Of a stretch of 64,000 nt of DNA, positions 53,377 through 62,019 are shown piece by piece. The notes under the pieces are model-generated. The model made no database searches. It worked only from the letters and a program-made list of their open reading frames with translations, and had not been told where the DNA came from. Both the position numbers and the translations under genes were made by a program. This DNA is from Paraburkholderia aromaticivorans. Its GTDB lineage: Bacteria; Pseudomonadota; Gammaproteobacteria; Burkholderiales; Burkholderiaceae. Position 1 is the stretch's first letter, and each line of letters starts with the position of its first letter. The DNA lies in assembly GCF_002278075.1 (NCBI RefSeq), contig NZ_CP022989.1, positions 3,100,001 through 3,164,000 on the forward strand, written 5' to 3'.

Positions 53377-55191
53377 ATGGCCGTGAGCACCGCACCTGAA
53401 GCGACCTCCAGCACCCAGCCAGCGCCGGGCAAGCTGGTCGAAATGAATTGGGATCCGATTACGCGGATCGTCGGCAGTCTGGGGATTTATACCAAGATCG
53501 ATTTTGCGAACCGCCGGGTGGCGGAGTGCTACAGCACGTCGTCGATCTTTCGCGGCTACAGCATTTTCATGAAGGGCAAGGACCCGCGCGACGCGCATTT
53601 CATCACGAGCCGCATTTGCGGCATCTGCGGCGACAATCACGCCACCTGCTCGGTCTACGCGCAGAACATGGCTTACGGCGTGAAGCCGCCGCCGATCGCC
53701 GAGTGGATCGTCAACCTCGGCGAAGCGGCCGAATACATGTTCGATCACAACATCTTCCAGGACAACCTGGTGGGCGTGGACTTCTGCGAGACGATGGTCA
53801 AGGAGACCAATCCGGGCGTGTGGGCCAAGGCGCAGAAAACGCCCGCGCCGAACGCGGACAAGCACGGCTATCAAACCATCGCGCAGATCATGAGCGCGCT
53901 CAATCCGTTTACCGGCGAGTTCTACCGCGAAACGCTGATGGTGAGCCGCTACACGCGCGAAATGTTCTGCCTGATGGAAGGGCGCCACGTGCACCCGTCG
54001 ACGCTTTATCCCGGCGGCGTGGGCACCGTGCCCACCATTCAGCTCTTCACCGACTACATCACGCGTTTGATGAGATACGTGGAGTTCATGAAGAAGGTCG
54101 TGCCGTTGCACGACGATCTGTTCGACTTCTTCTACGAGGCCTTGCCCGGCTACGAGGAAGTGGGGCGGCGCCGTGTCCTGCTCGGCTGCTGGGGCTCGTT
54201 TCAGGACCCGAACGTGTGCGACTACAACTACAACACCATGACGCAATGGGGCCGCGGCATGTTCGTCACGCCGGGCGTGGTGGTGGACGGCGAACTGGTC
54301 ACGACCGACCTCGTCGACATCAACCTGAATATCCGCATCCTGCTCGGCAGTTCCTATTACGACGACTGGGATCACGAAGAGACCTTCGTAAAGAACGACC
54401 CGCTCGGCAATCCGGTGGACCGTAAGCATCCGTGGAATCAGACCACGCTGCCGCATCCGCAGAAGCGCAAATTCGACGGCAATTACACGTGGGTCATGTC
54501 GCCGCGCTGGCTCGACACACGCACGGGCGACCACCTCGCGCTCGACACCGGCGGCGGCCCGATTGCGCGCCTGTGGGCCACGGCGTTGGCGGGGCTGGTC
54601 GATATCGGCTATATCAAGGCGACCGGCCACAGCGTGAAGATCTATTTGCCGAAGACCGCGCTCAAGCCCGAGGTGGAATTCGAATGGAAGATTCCGAAGT
54701 GGAGTAACGCGCTCGAACGCAATCGCGCGCGCACCTATTTTCAGGCTTATTCCGCCGCGGCGGCATTGTATTTCGCCGAGCAGGCGCTCGCCGAATTGCA
54801 CGCGGGCCGCACGCGCACCTTCAGCGATTTCACGGTGCCCGAAGAAGGCATCGGCTGCGGTTTCCATGAGGCGGTGCGTGGCGTGCTCTCGCATCATCTC
54901 GTAATTCGCGACGGCAAGATCGCCAATTATCATCCGTATCCGCCTACGCCGTGGAACGCCAATCCGCGCGATATCTACGGCACGCCCGGACCCTATGAGG
55001 ACGCGGTGCAGAACACGCCGATCTTCGAAGAAAACGGGCCCGACCGATTCAAGGGCATCGACATCATGCGCGCGGTGCGCAGCTTCGATCCCTGCCTGCC
55101 GTGCGGCGTGCATATGTACGTGGGCAACGGCAGGACGATCGACACTTCGCATTCGCCGACCTTCGGCGTGATGCAGGGAGCGCACAGATGA
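53377..55191 (+). CDS. [NiFe]-hydrogenase large subunit, group 1h
   Basis: A 604-aa catalytic subunit. Motif L1 is RICGICGDNHATCS (about 79-92) and L2 is FDPCLPCGVH (about 570-579); their four Cys bind the Ni-Fe centre. A 25-residue tail after the last His would be removed by the maturation protease encoded downstream. The protein oxidises H2, probably at trace level, in keeping with other group 1h enzymes. The stop overlaps the next ATG (ATGA). Confidence 0.95.
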   Translation: MAVSTAPEATSSTQPAPGKLVEMNWDPITRIVGSLGIYTKIDFANRRVAECYSTSSIFRGYSIFMKGKDPRDAHFITSRICGICGDNHATCSVYAQNMAYGVKPPPIAEWIVNLGEAAEYMFDHNIFQDNLVGVDFCETMVKETNPGVWAKAQKTPAPNADKHGYQTIAQIMSALNPFTGEFYRETLMVSRYTREMFCLMEGRHVHPSTLYPGGVGTVPTIQLFTDYITRLMRYVEFMKKVVPLHDDLFDFFYEALPGYEEVGRRRVLLGCWGSFQDPNVCDYNYNTMTQWGRGMFVTPGVVVDGELVTTDLVDINLNIRILLGSSYYDDWDHEETFVKNDPLGNPVDRKHPWNQTTLPHPQKRKFDGNYTWVMSPRWLDTRTGDHLALDTGGGPIARLWATALAGLVDIGYIKATGHSVKIYLPKTALKPEVEFEWKIPKWSNALERNRARTYFQAYSAAAALYFAEQALAELHAGRTRTFSDFTVPEEGIGCGFHEAVRGVLSHHLVIRDGKIANYHPYPPTPWNANPRDIYGTPGPYEDAVQNTPIFEENGPDRFKGIDIMRAVRSFDPCLPCGVHMYVGNGRTIDTSHSPTFGVMQGAHR

Positions 55192-55820
55192 GCGAGCAGT
55201 GCGCGGTGGCCGCCCAGCAACGCCGCATCGAGGAACTGATTGCGGCGCTGGAAGCGCTCGACGATCCGCCCGCGCGCGCGAGCGCTCAGGAACTGCTGCA
55301 GGTGGTGCTCGATCTGCACACGAACGGGCTCGCGCGTCTGATGGAAATCGTTTCCTCTGCGGGCGCGCTGGACAATGCCATGATCGAAGCGTTCGAGCGC
55401 GATGCGGGCGTCTCGGCAATGCTGCTGCTGCACGGTTTGCATCCGCAGGCGTTGCCGACGCGCGTGGCGCGCGCGGTGGAGAAGTTGCGGCCGCTGCTCG
55501 GCGTGCAGGGCGTCCGGATCGAACTGCTCGACGCCGCGGAAGAAGCGGTGCGCGTGAAAGTATCGGGCCGCCTGGAGGGCCCGCACAACTCGGTCGGCGA
55601 ATTGCAGCAGGTAATCGAGCATGCCCTTTTCGAAGCGGCGCCCGAGGCAATACGCGTCGACATTGCAGGGTTGCAGGACGTCAACGTGCATGAGCTGCGT
55701 TTCGTGCCTGGTGGACAGACAGGACCCGCAGAACCCGCAGTACCCGCAGTACCCGCAGTACCCGCAGTACCCGCAGGACGCACCGAGGTTGCCAGCCGGA
55801 CCGAGGCCGGCACGCAATGA
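55188..55820 (+). CDS. NifU C-terminal-domain-like protein of the hydrogenase operon
   Basis: A 210-aa protein. Residues about 80-170 resemble the NifU C-terminal fold (AVEKLRPLLGVQGVRIELLD; VRVKVSGRLEGPHNSVGELQ), but the CxxC that carries the Fe-S cluster in NifU is replaced by GPHNSVG, so it may not be a cluster scaffold. The N-terminal half is helical. Near the C-terminus a 9-bp repeat encodes VPA units. NifU-like genes stand here in many group 1h operons. It overlaps the genes on both sides by 4 bp. Confidence 0.8.
   Translation: MSEQCAVAAQQRRIEELIAALEALDDPPARASAQELLQVVLDLHTNGLARLMEIVSSAGALDNAMIEAFERDAGVSAMLLLHGLHPQALPTRVARAVEKLRPLLGVQGVRIELLDAAEEAVRVKVSGRLEGPHNSVGELQQVIEHALFEAAPEAIRVDIAGLQDVNVHELRFVPGGQTGPAEPAVPAVPAVPAVPAGRTEVASRTEAGTQ
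55722..55775 (+). repeat. In-frame 9-bp coding repeat, six units
   Basis: GGACCCGCA, GAACCCGCA, then four identical GTACCCGCA units. The frame gives PAEPAVPAVPAVPAVPA near the end of the NifU-like protein. Unit length is three codons, so copy changes would not break the frame. Confidence 0.9.
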
Positions 55821-56452
55821 TGCCGGCCGCGACGGCGCGCGGCTGGGTCGCGGGCGTGCGCCATTTCGTGCGCCAGGCCGGCGACACGCATTGCGAGCTA
55901 TGCGGCGCGCTGCTGCTGGCCGACCATCCTCATCTGTTCGAAACCGCGCAGCGGCGACTGTATTGCTGCTGCCGGACCTGCGCGCTGTTGTTCGGCAGTC
56001 AGCAGAACGCGCGCTATCGCCCTGTGCCGCGCGACGCGCATTATCTCGACGGCTTCCGCATGAGCGATGCGCAGTGGGACGCGCTGGCGATACCCATCGA
56101 CATCGCGTTCTTCTTTCACGACAGTTCGGCGCAGCGCATCGTCGCGCTGTATCCCGGACCGGCGGGCGGCACGCAGTCGCTGCTGGAGCTACGGGCGTGG
56201 GACGAACTCGTCGCCGGCAATCCGTGGCTCGCGCAACTGGAGCCCGACGTCGAAGCGCTGCTCGTGAACCGCAGCGCAGGCGCGCGCGAGTATTACCGCG
56301 TGCCGATCGACCAATGCTACGCACTGACCGGCGTGATTCGCGCGCGCTGGCGCGGGGTCTCGGGCGGCCGGCAGGCGTGGGACTCGATTCATCGTTGCTT
56401 CGCGGCGCTCAAGGCGCATGGCCGCGTGCCGGAGGGTTTGCTCCATGCCTGA
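55817..56452 (+). CDS. DUF5947-like hydrogenase-associated protein
   Basis: A 211-aa protein with two cysteine pairs near the N-terminus (CELCGALL and YCCCRTCALLF), which look like a zinc- or iron-binding knuckle of rubredoxin type. The rest is unassigned (YPGPAGGTQSLLELRAWDEL; REYYRVPIDQCYALTGVIRA). I recall proteins annotated DUF5947 at this place in group 1h operons. It overlaps neighbours by 4 bp upstream and 8 bp downstream. An electron carrier or assembly protein is plausible; function unknown. Confidence 0.72.
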   Translation: MMPAATARGWVAGVRHFVRQAGDTHCELCGALLLADHPHLFETAQRRLYCCCRTCALLFGSQQNARYRPVPRDAHYLDGFRMSDAQWDALAIPIDIAFFFHDSSAQRIVALYPGPAGGTQSLLELRAWDELVAGNPWLAQLEPDVEALLVNRSAGAREYYRVPIDQCYALTGVIRARWRGVSGGRQAWDSIHRCFAALKAHGRVPEGLLHA

Positions 56453-57104
56453 TCTCGAATTCACTGTCGAGTCGGCGGAAGTGGTGCGGCTCGCCGCTGC
56501 ACCGCTGCTGATGTTCAAGCTGCGTATCGTAGATACGTCCGCGGACCGGTCGGCGCGCGGCGAGATCGCCAGCATCACGTTGCAATGCCAGATCCAGATC
56601 GAGGCCACCAGGCGCCGCTACACGCCGGCGGAGCAGTATGGCCTCGAAGACCTGTTCGGCAGTCCACCGCGCTGGGGCGAGACGTTACGCACGCTGCTGT
56701 GGACGCATACGTCGGCGGTGGCGCCGCCCTTTACCGGCGAATGCACGCTCGATCTGCCCGTGCCGTGCAGCTACGACTTCAACGTAGCCGCCACCCGTTA
56801 TTTTCACGGACTCGAAGACGGCGAGATTCCGCTGATGCTGCAGTTCAGCGGCACGGTGTTCTATCGCGAGGGCGACGGCGCGTTGCAGGTCGCGCCGATT
56901 CCGTGGCACAAGGAGGCGGCGTACCGGCTGCCGGTGGCGTTGTGGCGCGAGATGATGGCGCGCTATTACCCGAACGGCACGTGGCTATGTTTGCATCGCG
57001 ACGTGTTCGATCGCCTGTCGCGCTTTAAAACCCGGCAGGGGCTCACGAGTTGGGAGCAGGCGATCAGCAGCCTGCTCGACAAGCTCGAGGAGGACATATC
57101 GTGA
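56445..57104 (+). CDS. DUF6084-like hydrogenase-associated protein
   Basis: A 219-aa protein without signal or helices, predicted mostly beta (LEFTVESAEVVRLAAAPLLM; ASITLQCQIQIEATRRRYTP), followed by a region with PPFTGECTLDLPVPCSYDFN and a C-terminal part that is partly helical. I recall DUF6084 annotations at this position in other group 1h operons. ATG 56445 lies inside the end of the preceding gene, and its stop overlaps the next GTG. No enzyme motif is seen. Confidence 0.7.
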   Translation: MPDLEFTVESAEVVRLAAAPLLMFKLRIVDTSADRSARGEIASITLQCQIQIEATRRRYTPAEQYGLEDLFGSPPRWGETLRTLLWTHTSAVAPPFTGECTLDLPVPCSYDFNVAATRYFHGLEDGEIPLMLQFSGTVFYREGDGALQVAPIPWHKEAAYRLPVALWREMMARYYPNGTWLCLHRDVFDRLSRFKTRQGLTSWEQAISSLLDKLEEDIS

Positions 57105-58513
57105 ACGCGGTGCAAAGCGTGGTGCAGGCGGTGCTGTACGAAGGCTACATGCTGTATCCGTACCGGCCGACTTCCGTGAAGAACCGGCAACGCTGGACTT
57201 TCGGCGGCGTTTATCCGCGCGCTTATGCGGAGGCGTCGGGCAGTGATCCGTGGGTGACGCAGAGCGAGTGTCTCCTGCGGGGCGACGAACAGACGCGCGT
57301 GGCGGTGCGGCCCGGTCTCCTGCAGGTGATCGAGCGTACCGTGCTGGCGCTCCCGGAGAGCGCCGCCGTGCGGCCGGAGCCGGGCGAGCCGGTGTGGCGC
57401 ACGGTGCCCGTGCTCGAGATCGACGAGCGGCGCTATACGCCGTGGCAGGAAGCGGCTGAACGGCACATTGCGTTGCCCGTGCTCGCGCTGGGCGAATTGC
57501 TGCAAGCCCCGCGCGACATTCCCTTCGCATTCGATGCCGGCAACGAACTCGAACTGCTGGCGGACCGGCACGGCACGCTGCGCGGCGCGTTGCGCCGCAC
57601 GCGCGCGTCTCTGCAGGGCCGTGTCGAAATGAGCGCGGCGAGCGTGACGGGCGGCGTCTACCGGTTGAAGGTGCGGATCGTCAACGAGACGCCGCTCGAT
57701 CATGCGCGCAGTCTCACGCGCGAGGCCGCTTCGCTCTATGCGCTGGTGTCGTGCCACACCGTGCTGAGCGTCGAGCGCGGCACATGGATCTCGTCGATCG
57801 ATCCACCCGACGAGCTCGCGGCGGCGTGCGCCGCGTGCCGCAATATCGGCGTGTGGCCGGTGCTGGTCGGCGATGAACAGCAGCCCGACACCATGCTGGC
57901 CTCGCCGATCATTCTGTACGATTTTCCGCAGATCGCGCCCGAAAGCGCCGGCGATCTGTTCGACGCAACGGAGATCGACGAGATTCTCACGCTGCGCATT
58001 CTCACCATGACGGACGAAGAAAAGCGCGAGATGATCGCCACCGACGAGCGCGCCCGCGCGTTGCTCGCGCGCACCGAAGGTCTCGGCGCCGGGCAGATGC
58101 AGAAGCTGCACGGCACCTTGCGCCAGGTGCGCGCGCTCGACGCGGCGAGCGTGAGCGCGTGCGTCCCGGTGGCGCGCAGCGCCATGCCCGTCTCGCCGTG
58201 GGCCGACCTCGACGCGCGGCCGCATCTGGCCTGCGTGCGGGTCGCGGGCGTGGAGATCCGCACGGGCGATCACGTGCGCTTGCGGCCGCGCGGGCGCGCG
58301 GACATCTTCGATATCGCGTTGAGCGGCATGGTCGCGACAATCGAATCGATCGAACGCGATTTCGACGACCACGTGCATGTGGCCGTGACCATCGACGACG
58401 ACCCCGGCAAGGACTTCGGCATGCAACGCATGCCGGGGCATCGGTTCTTCTTCGGCCCGGATGAGATCGAGCCGCTCGGCCAGGCTTGCGGCGATCGGCG
58501 GGGACTTGCATGA
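57101..58513 (+). CDS. Unassigned 470-aa hydrogenase-operon protein
   Basis: A large soluble protein starting with GTG at 57101 (VNAVQSVVQAVLYEGYMLYP), coupled to the gene before (GTGA). YPYRPTSVKNRQRWTFGGVYP is a striking N-terminal segment. The middle contains RVEMSAASVTGGVYRLKVRI and SYALVSCHTVLSVERG-like text with SPIILYDFPQIAPESAGDLF, and the end GHRFFFGPDEIEPLG. No cofactor or catalytic motif stands out. Homologues in group 1h operons are annotated as hypothetical. Conservation of its place suggests a maturation or electron-transfer role. It overlaps the protease gene by 4 bp. Confidence 0.72.
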   Translation: MNAVQSVVQAVLYEGYMLYPYRPTSVKNRQRWTFGGVYPRAYAEASGSDPWVTQSECLLRGDEQTRVAVRPGLLQVIERTVLALPESAAVRPEPGEPVWRTVPVLEIDERRYTPWQEAAERHIALPVLALGELLQAPRDIPFAFDAGNELELLADRHGTLRGALRRTRASLQGRVEMSAASVTGGVYRLKVRIVNETPLDHARSLTREAASLYALVSCHTVLSVERGTWISSIDPPDELAAACAACRNIGVWPVLVGDEQQPDTMLASPIILYDFPQIAPESAGDLFDATEIDEILTLRILTMTDEEKREMIATDERARALLARTEGLGAGQMQKLHGTLRQVRALDAASVSACVPVARSAMPVSPWADLDARPHLACVRVAGVEIRTGDHVRLRPRGRADIFDIALSGMVATIESIERDFDDHVHVAVTIDDDPGKDFGMQRMPGHRFFFGPDEIEPLGQACGDRRGLA

Positions 58514-59061
58514 GCGCCATTCTGGTGGCCGGCATCGGCAACGTGTTTCTCGGCGACGACGGCTTCGGCGTCGAAGTGGTGCGGCGTTTGCAGGCGCAGC
58601 TGGCCGCGGGCGAATGGCCGGCACTCGCGGGGCAGGTCGACGTGGCGGACTTCGGCATTCGCGGCGTCGATCTGTGTTACGCGCTGCTCGACGGCGTGCA
58701 GAGCGCGATCCTGATCGACGCGACCCAGCGCGGCGGCGCGCCCGGCACGCTGTACGTGATCGAGCCATGCATCGAAGAGCCGGTTGGCGCGGCACGCGGC
58801 GATCCCTACGCCGTGCCGATCCTGATGTCGCCGCATGAGATGGATCCGGCCAGCGTGCTGCAAACCGTGCGGATGGTGGGCGGCGCATGCGAAGACATCG
58901 TCGTGCTCGGTTGCGAGCCGCAGGATTTCGGTTGTGAGGATGGCGAAGAAGGGCGCATGAGTTTGAGCCGCCCCGTGGCGGCGGCGGTGGAGCACGCGGC
59001 CGAAGTGGTGGTGCGGCTCGTGACGGCGAGGCTGGCTCAGCACACCGCGCGCGTGGCCTGA
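58510..59061 (+). CDS. Hydrogenase maturation protease
   Basis: A 183-aa endopeptidase of the HyaD/HoxM family, which trims the large-subunit C-terminus after nickel insertion. GIGNVFLGDDGFGVEVVRRL carries the first Ni-recognition residue, LIDATQRGG the second (Asp), and SPHEMDPASVLQ the His ligand. The protein is somewhat longer than HyaD (about 160-195 aa range). ATG 58510 overlaps the preceding stop. Its substrate is most likely the group 1h large subunit in this operon. Confidence 0.92.
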   Translation: MSAILVAGIGNVFLGDDGFGVEVVRRLQAQLAAGEWPALAGQVDVADFGIRGVDLCYALLDGVQSAILIDATQRGGAPGTLYVIEPCIEEPVGAARGDPYAVPILMSPHEMDPASVLQTVRMVGGACEDIVVLGCEPQDFGCEDGEEGRMSLSRPVAAAVEHAAEVVVRLVTARLAQHTARVA

Positions 59062-59124
59062 GCCGCCGGGCGCACCCCGGCGCCGGCAGGCGGACGATGT
59101 GAAACGACCGAAGCGGGAGACATC

Positions 59125-59226
59125 ATGAAAGGGTTTCTGAAGTATTTGTTGTTGCCGGTCCTCGTGGTCGGCGTATTGGCGAATATGAAGGACATCAAGC
59201 GCTATATCCGCATTCGCAACATGTAG
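59125..59226 (+). CDS. 33-residue membrane peptide, DUF6893-like
   Basis: ATG at 59125 after GGGAGA, stop TAG at 59224-59226. It has one hydrophobic helix, MKGFLKYLLLPVLVVGVLAN, and a basic tail with KDIKRYIRIRNM. Very short proteins of this layout (annotated DUF6893, from memory) occur in group 1h operons. Because the small subunit lacks a membrane anchor, this peptide may help tether the enzyme. That role is an inference. Confidence 0.72.
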   Translation: MKGFLKYLLLPVLVVGVLANMKDIKRYIRIRNM

Positions 59227-59250
59227 GCGGCAGCCGCCAGGGAGAGGGCG

Positions 59251-61656
59251 ATGGGCACGCATGCACACCCTGCCGGACGGGGTTCGACGCAGCATCCGGC
59301 GGTCCTCGGGCCGGTCGGGGAAGAAATCCGCGTGCGCGGACTGGTGCAGGGCGTCGGCTTCCGGCCGACCGTGTGGCGGCTCGCCCATGCCTGCGGCGTG
59401 GTCGGCGACGTGCGCAACGACAGCGACGGCGTGCTGATTCACGCATGGGGCGACGCGTGGACGCTGCAGCGTTTCATCGACAGCCTGAGCACCGAGTGTC
59501 CGCCGCTCGCGCGGATCGATGCGATCGAGCGGCATCGACTGAACGAAGCGGCCGAAGCGAACGACTTTCGTATCATGCCGAGCGTGAGCGGCCCCGCGCA
59601 GACCGGCGTCACGCCGGACGCGGCCGTGTGCGCCGCGTGCGCCGCGGAAATCGCCGACCCGGCGAACCGCCGCTATCGCTATCCGTTGACGAACTGCACG
59701 CACTGCGGCCCCCGGCTCTCCATCGTGCGGGCCATTCCCTACGATCGCGCGAACACGACCATGGCGTCGTTCGTCATGTGCGATGCCTGCCGCGCGGAAT
59801 ACGACGATCCCGCCGACCGCCGCTTTCACGCGCAACCCATCGCATGCCCGGTCTGCGGCCCGCGTGTCTGGCTGGAAAGCCGCGACGGCGCGCGTGTCGA
59901 TGGCGACGACCCCTGCCGCGCGGCGAGCCTGCTGCTGCGGCACGGCGCGATCATCGCGCTCAAGGGCCTGGGCGGTTTTCAGCTGGCCTGCCACGCGAGC
60001 GATGAAAGCGCGGTCGCCCGCTTGCGACGCCTGAAACGGCGCGAGCGCAAACCCTTTGCGCTGATGGCGCGCGACCTGCAAGCCGTGCACCGCTATTGCA
60101 GCCCGAACGAAGCGGAACGCGCGCTGCTCGCGTGCGCCGCCGGGCCAATCGTGATCCTGCGCGCCGACGGTGCCGAATGCGTCGCGGCGAGCGTCGCGCC
60201 GGGCGTCGGCACGCTCGGCTTCATGCTGCCGACCACGCCGCTGCACCGGCTGCTGATGGAGTCGATCGATTCCGCGCTGGTGGTGACGAGCGGCAACATC
60301 AGCGACGAGCCGCCGTGCATCGACAACGCCGACGCTCGCGCGCGGCTCGGCCGTATCGCCGATGTCTTCCTGATGCACGATCGCGAGATTGCGCGCCGCG
60401 TCGACGATTCCGTGGCGCGCGTGGTGCACGGTGCGGCGCGTAGCGTGCGGCGCGCGCGCGGCTATGCGCCGGCGCCGTTGCTGCTGCCCGAAGGTTTCGC
60501 CGCGACCCCGCCGGTGCTCGCGATGGGCGGCGAACTCAAGAACACCTTCTGCCTCGCGCGCGACGCGCAGGCAATCGTCTCGCATCACCTCGGCGATCTG
60601 GAGGATGCGTTGACCTATGCGGACTACCGTCGCGCGGTGCCGGAGTATCTGCGTCTGTTCGAACATGAGCCTCGGGTCATCGCGCTCGACCTGCATCCCG
60701 AGTACCTGTCGCGCAAGATCGGCTACGAGCTCGCGCGAGCCTCGCGGATTGCCGTGGTGGAAGTGCAGCATCACCACGCGCATCTTGCCGCGTGCATGGC
60801 CGAAAACGGTGTCGCGTTCGACGCGTTGCCGATGCTCGGCGTCGCGCTCGACGGCCTGGGTTACGGCGACGACGGCACGCTGTGGGGCGGCGAATTCATG
60901 CTGGCCGACTATCGCGGCTATACGCGGCTCGGCCGCTTCAAACCGGTGGCGATGCCCGGCGGCACACGCGCGATCGACGAGCCGTGGCGCAGTGCCTATG
61001 CGCATCTGCGGGCGGCATTCGACTGGCCGGGATTCACGCGGCACTACGGCGGCCTGGAGTGGCAGCAGTTCCTGAGCAGCCGGCCGCGCGAGGCGCTCGA
61101 CGCCATGATCGCGCAGCAGGTGAACAGTCCATTGGCAAGTTCGGCGGGGCGTCTGTTCGACGCGGCGGCGGCCACGCTCGGGGTGTGCCGTGAGCGCGTG
61201 CTCTACGAAGGGCAGGCCGCGATCGAACTGGAAGCGCTGGTCGATCAGCACGCGCTGCGCAACGATAGCGACGCCCATGCGTACCCGTTCGAGTTGACCA
61301 ACACCTTGCCGGGAGGTTTGCGCTGCATCGAACCACGGCCGATGTGGGAGGCTTTGCTCGACGATCTGCTGCGCGGCGCGCCGGCGCCGGTGATCGCCGC
61401 GCGATTTCATAAAGGTGTGGCGATTGCGATCGTGCGAATGGTGGCGTGTCTCGCCGATCTGCTGACCGGGCCGGCCGACGCGCGCAGTGTCGCGCTGTCG
61501 GGCGGCGTGTTCCAGAATCGCATTCTGTTCGAACAGGTGGCCACGCGCCTTGCGGAGGCGGGCTTTCGCGTGCTGGCACACCGCCAGGTGCCCGCCAACG
61601 ACGGCGGACTGTCGCTCGGGCAGGCGGTCGTCGCGGCGGCGCAGCGGGCGCGTTAG
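59251..61656 (+). CDS. hypF: Carbamoyltransferase HypF
   Basis: An 801-aa maturation enzyme that converts carbamoyl phosphate to the thiocarbamate on HypE, the source of the CN ligands of the active-site iron. Order: acylphosphatase domain (VRGLVQGVGFRPTVWRLAHA), zinc fingers (CAACAAEI ... CTHCGP; CDACRAEY ... CPVCGP), YrdC-like domain (IIALKGLGGFQLACHASDE), and the Kae1-like C-terminal domain with VQHHHAHLAACM. Length matches other HypF (about 750-800). GGGAGAGGGCG precedes the ATG. Confidence 0.96.
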   Translation: MGTHAHPAGRGSTQHPAVLGPVGEEIRVRGLVQGVGFRPTVWRLAHACGVVGDVRNDSDGVLIHAWGDAWTLQRFIDSLSTECPPLARIDAIERHRLNEAAEANDFRIMPSVSGPAQTGVTPDAAVCAACAAEIADPANRRYRYPLTNCTHCGPRLSIVRAIPYDRANTTMASFVMCDACRAEYDDPADRRFHAQPIACPVCGPRVWLESRDGARVDGDDPCRAASLLLRHGAIIALKGLGGFQLACHASDESAVARLRRLKRRERKPFALMARDLQAVHRYCSPNEAERALLACAAGPIVILRADGAECVAASVAPGVGTLGFMLPTTPLHRLLMESIDSALVVTSGNISDEPPCIDNADARARLGRIADVFLMHDREIARRVDDSVARVVHGAARSVRRARGYAPAPLLLPEGFAATPPVLAMGGELKNTFCLARDAQAIVSHHLGDLEDALTYADYRRAVPEYLRLFEHEPRVIALDLHPEYLSRKIGYELARASRIAVVEVQHHHAHLAACMAENGVAFDALPMLGVALDGLGYGDDGTLWGGEFMLADYRGYTRLGRFKPVAMPGGTRAIDEPWRSAYAHLRAAFDWPGFTRHYGGLEWQQFLSSRPREALDAMIAQQVNSPLASSAGRLFDAAAATLGVCRERVLYEGQAAIELEALVDQHALRNDSDAHAYPFELTNTLPGGLRCIEPRPMWEALLDDLLRGAPAPVIAARFHKGVAIAIVRMVACLADLLTGPADARSVALSGGVFQNRILFEQVATRLAEAGFRVLAHRQVPANDGGLSLGQAVVAAAQRAR

Positions 61657-61713
61657 ACGGGCGATCGACGCACGGATCGACGCGCGATCGATGCTGACAA
61701 ACGGGAGAAGGAC

Positions 61714-61989
61714 ATGTGTCTAGGCATTCCGGGGCAGATCGTCGAAGTGACGGACGCGGCGAACCACCTCGCGCTCGTCGACATAGGCGGTGTGCGGCGC
61801 GTGATCAACATCGCGTTCGTGAGCGACGAAGACCGTCCGGCGAGCGCGTGCATCGGCGAATGGGTGCTGGTCCATGTGGGCTTCGCGATGAGCCGGCTCG
61901 ACGAAGAGGACGCGGCGCAAACGCTCGCGCTGCTGCACGAATTGGGCGTTGCGCAGCGCGAGATGGATGAACTGCGCGGCGCGCCGTGA
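61714..61989 (+). CDS. hypC: Hydrogenase assembly chaperone HypC/HupF
   Basis: A 91-aa chaperone starting MCLGIPGQIVEV; Cys2 carries the Fe(CN)2CO intermediate with HypD. The family sequence GVRRVINIAFV and a terminal helical region (DEEDAAQTLALLHELG) follow. It is located between hypF and the SIS-domain gene, 57 bp after hypF with a GGGAGAAGG ribosome site. Confidence 0.95.
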   Translation: MCLGIPGQIVEVTDAANHLALVDIGGVRRVINIAFVSDEDRPASACIGEWVLVHVGFAMSRLDEEDAAQTLALLHELGVAQREMDELRGAP

Positions 61990-62019
61990 GCGCGCGGCCA
62001 TTGGATACGGAGAGCTGTC

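Noticed and set aside
58270-61581. A very long open frame (over 1100 codons) antisense to the hydrogenase protease and hypF genes
   Set aside because: High GC at third positions of the real genes removes stops from the opposite strand. The antisense text is Arg/His/Ala-rich with no family motif, while the sense genes carry clear motifs.
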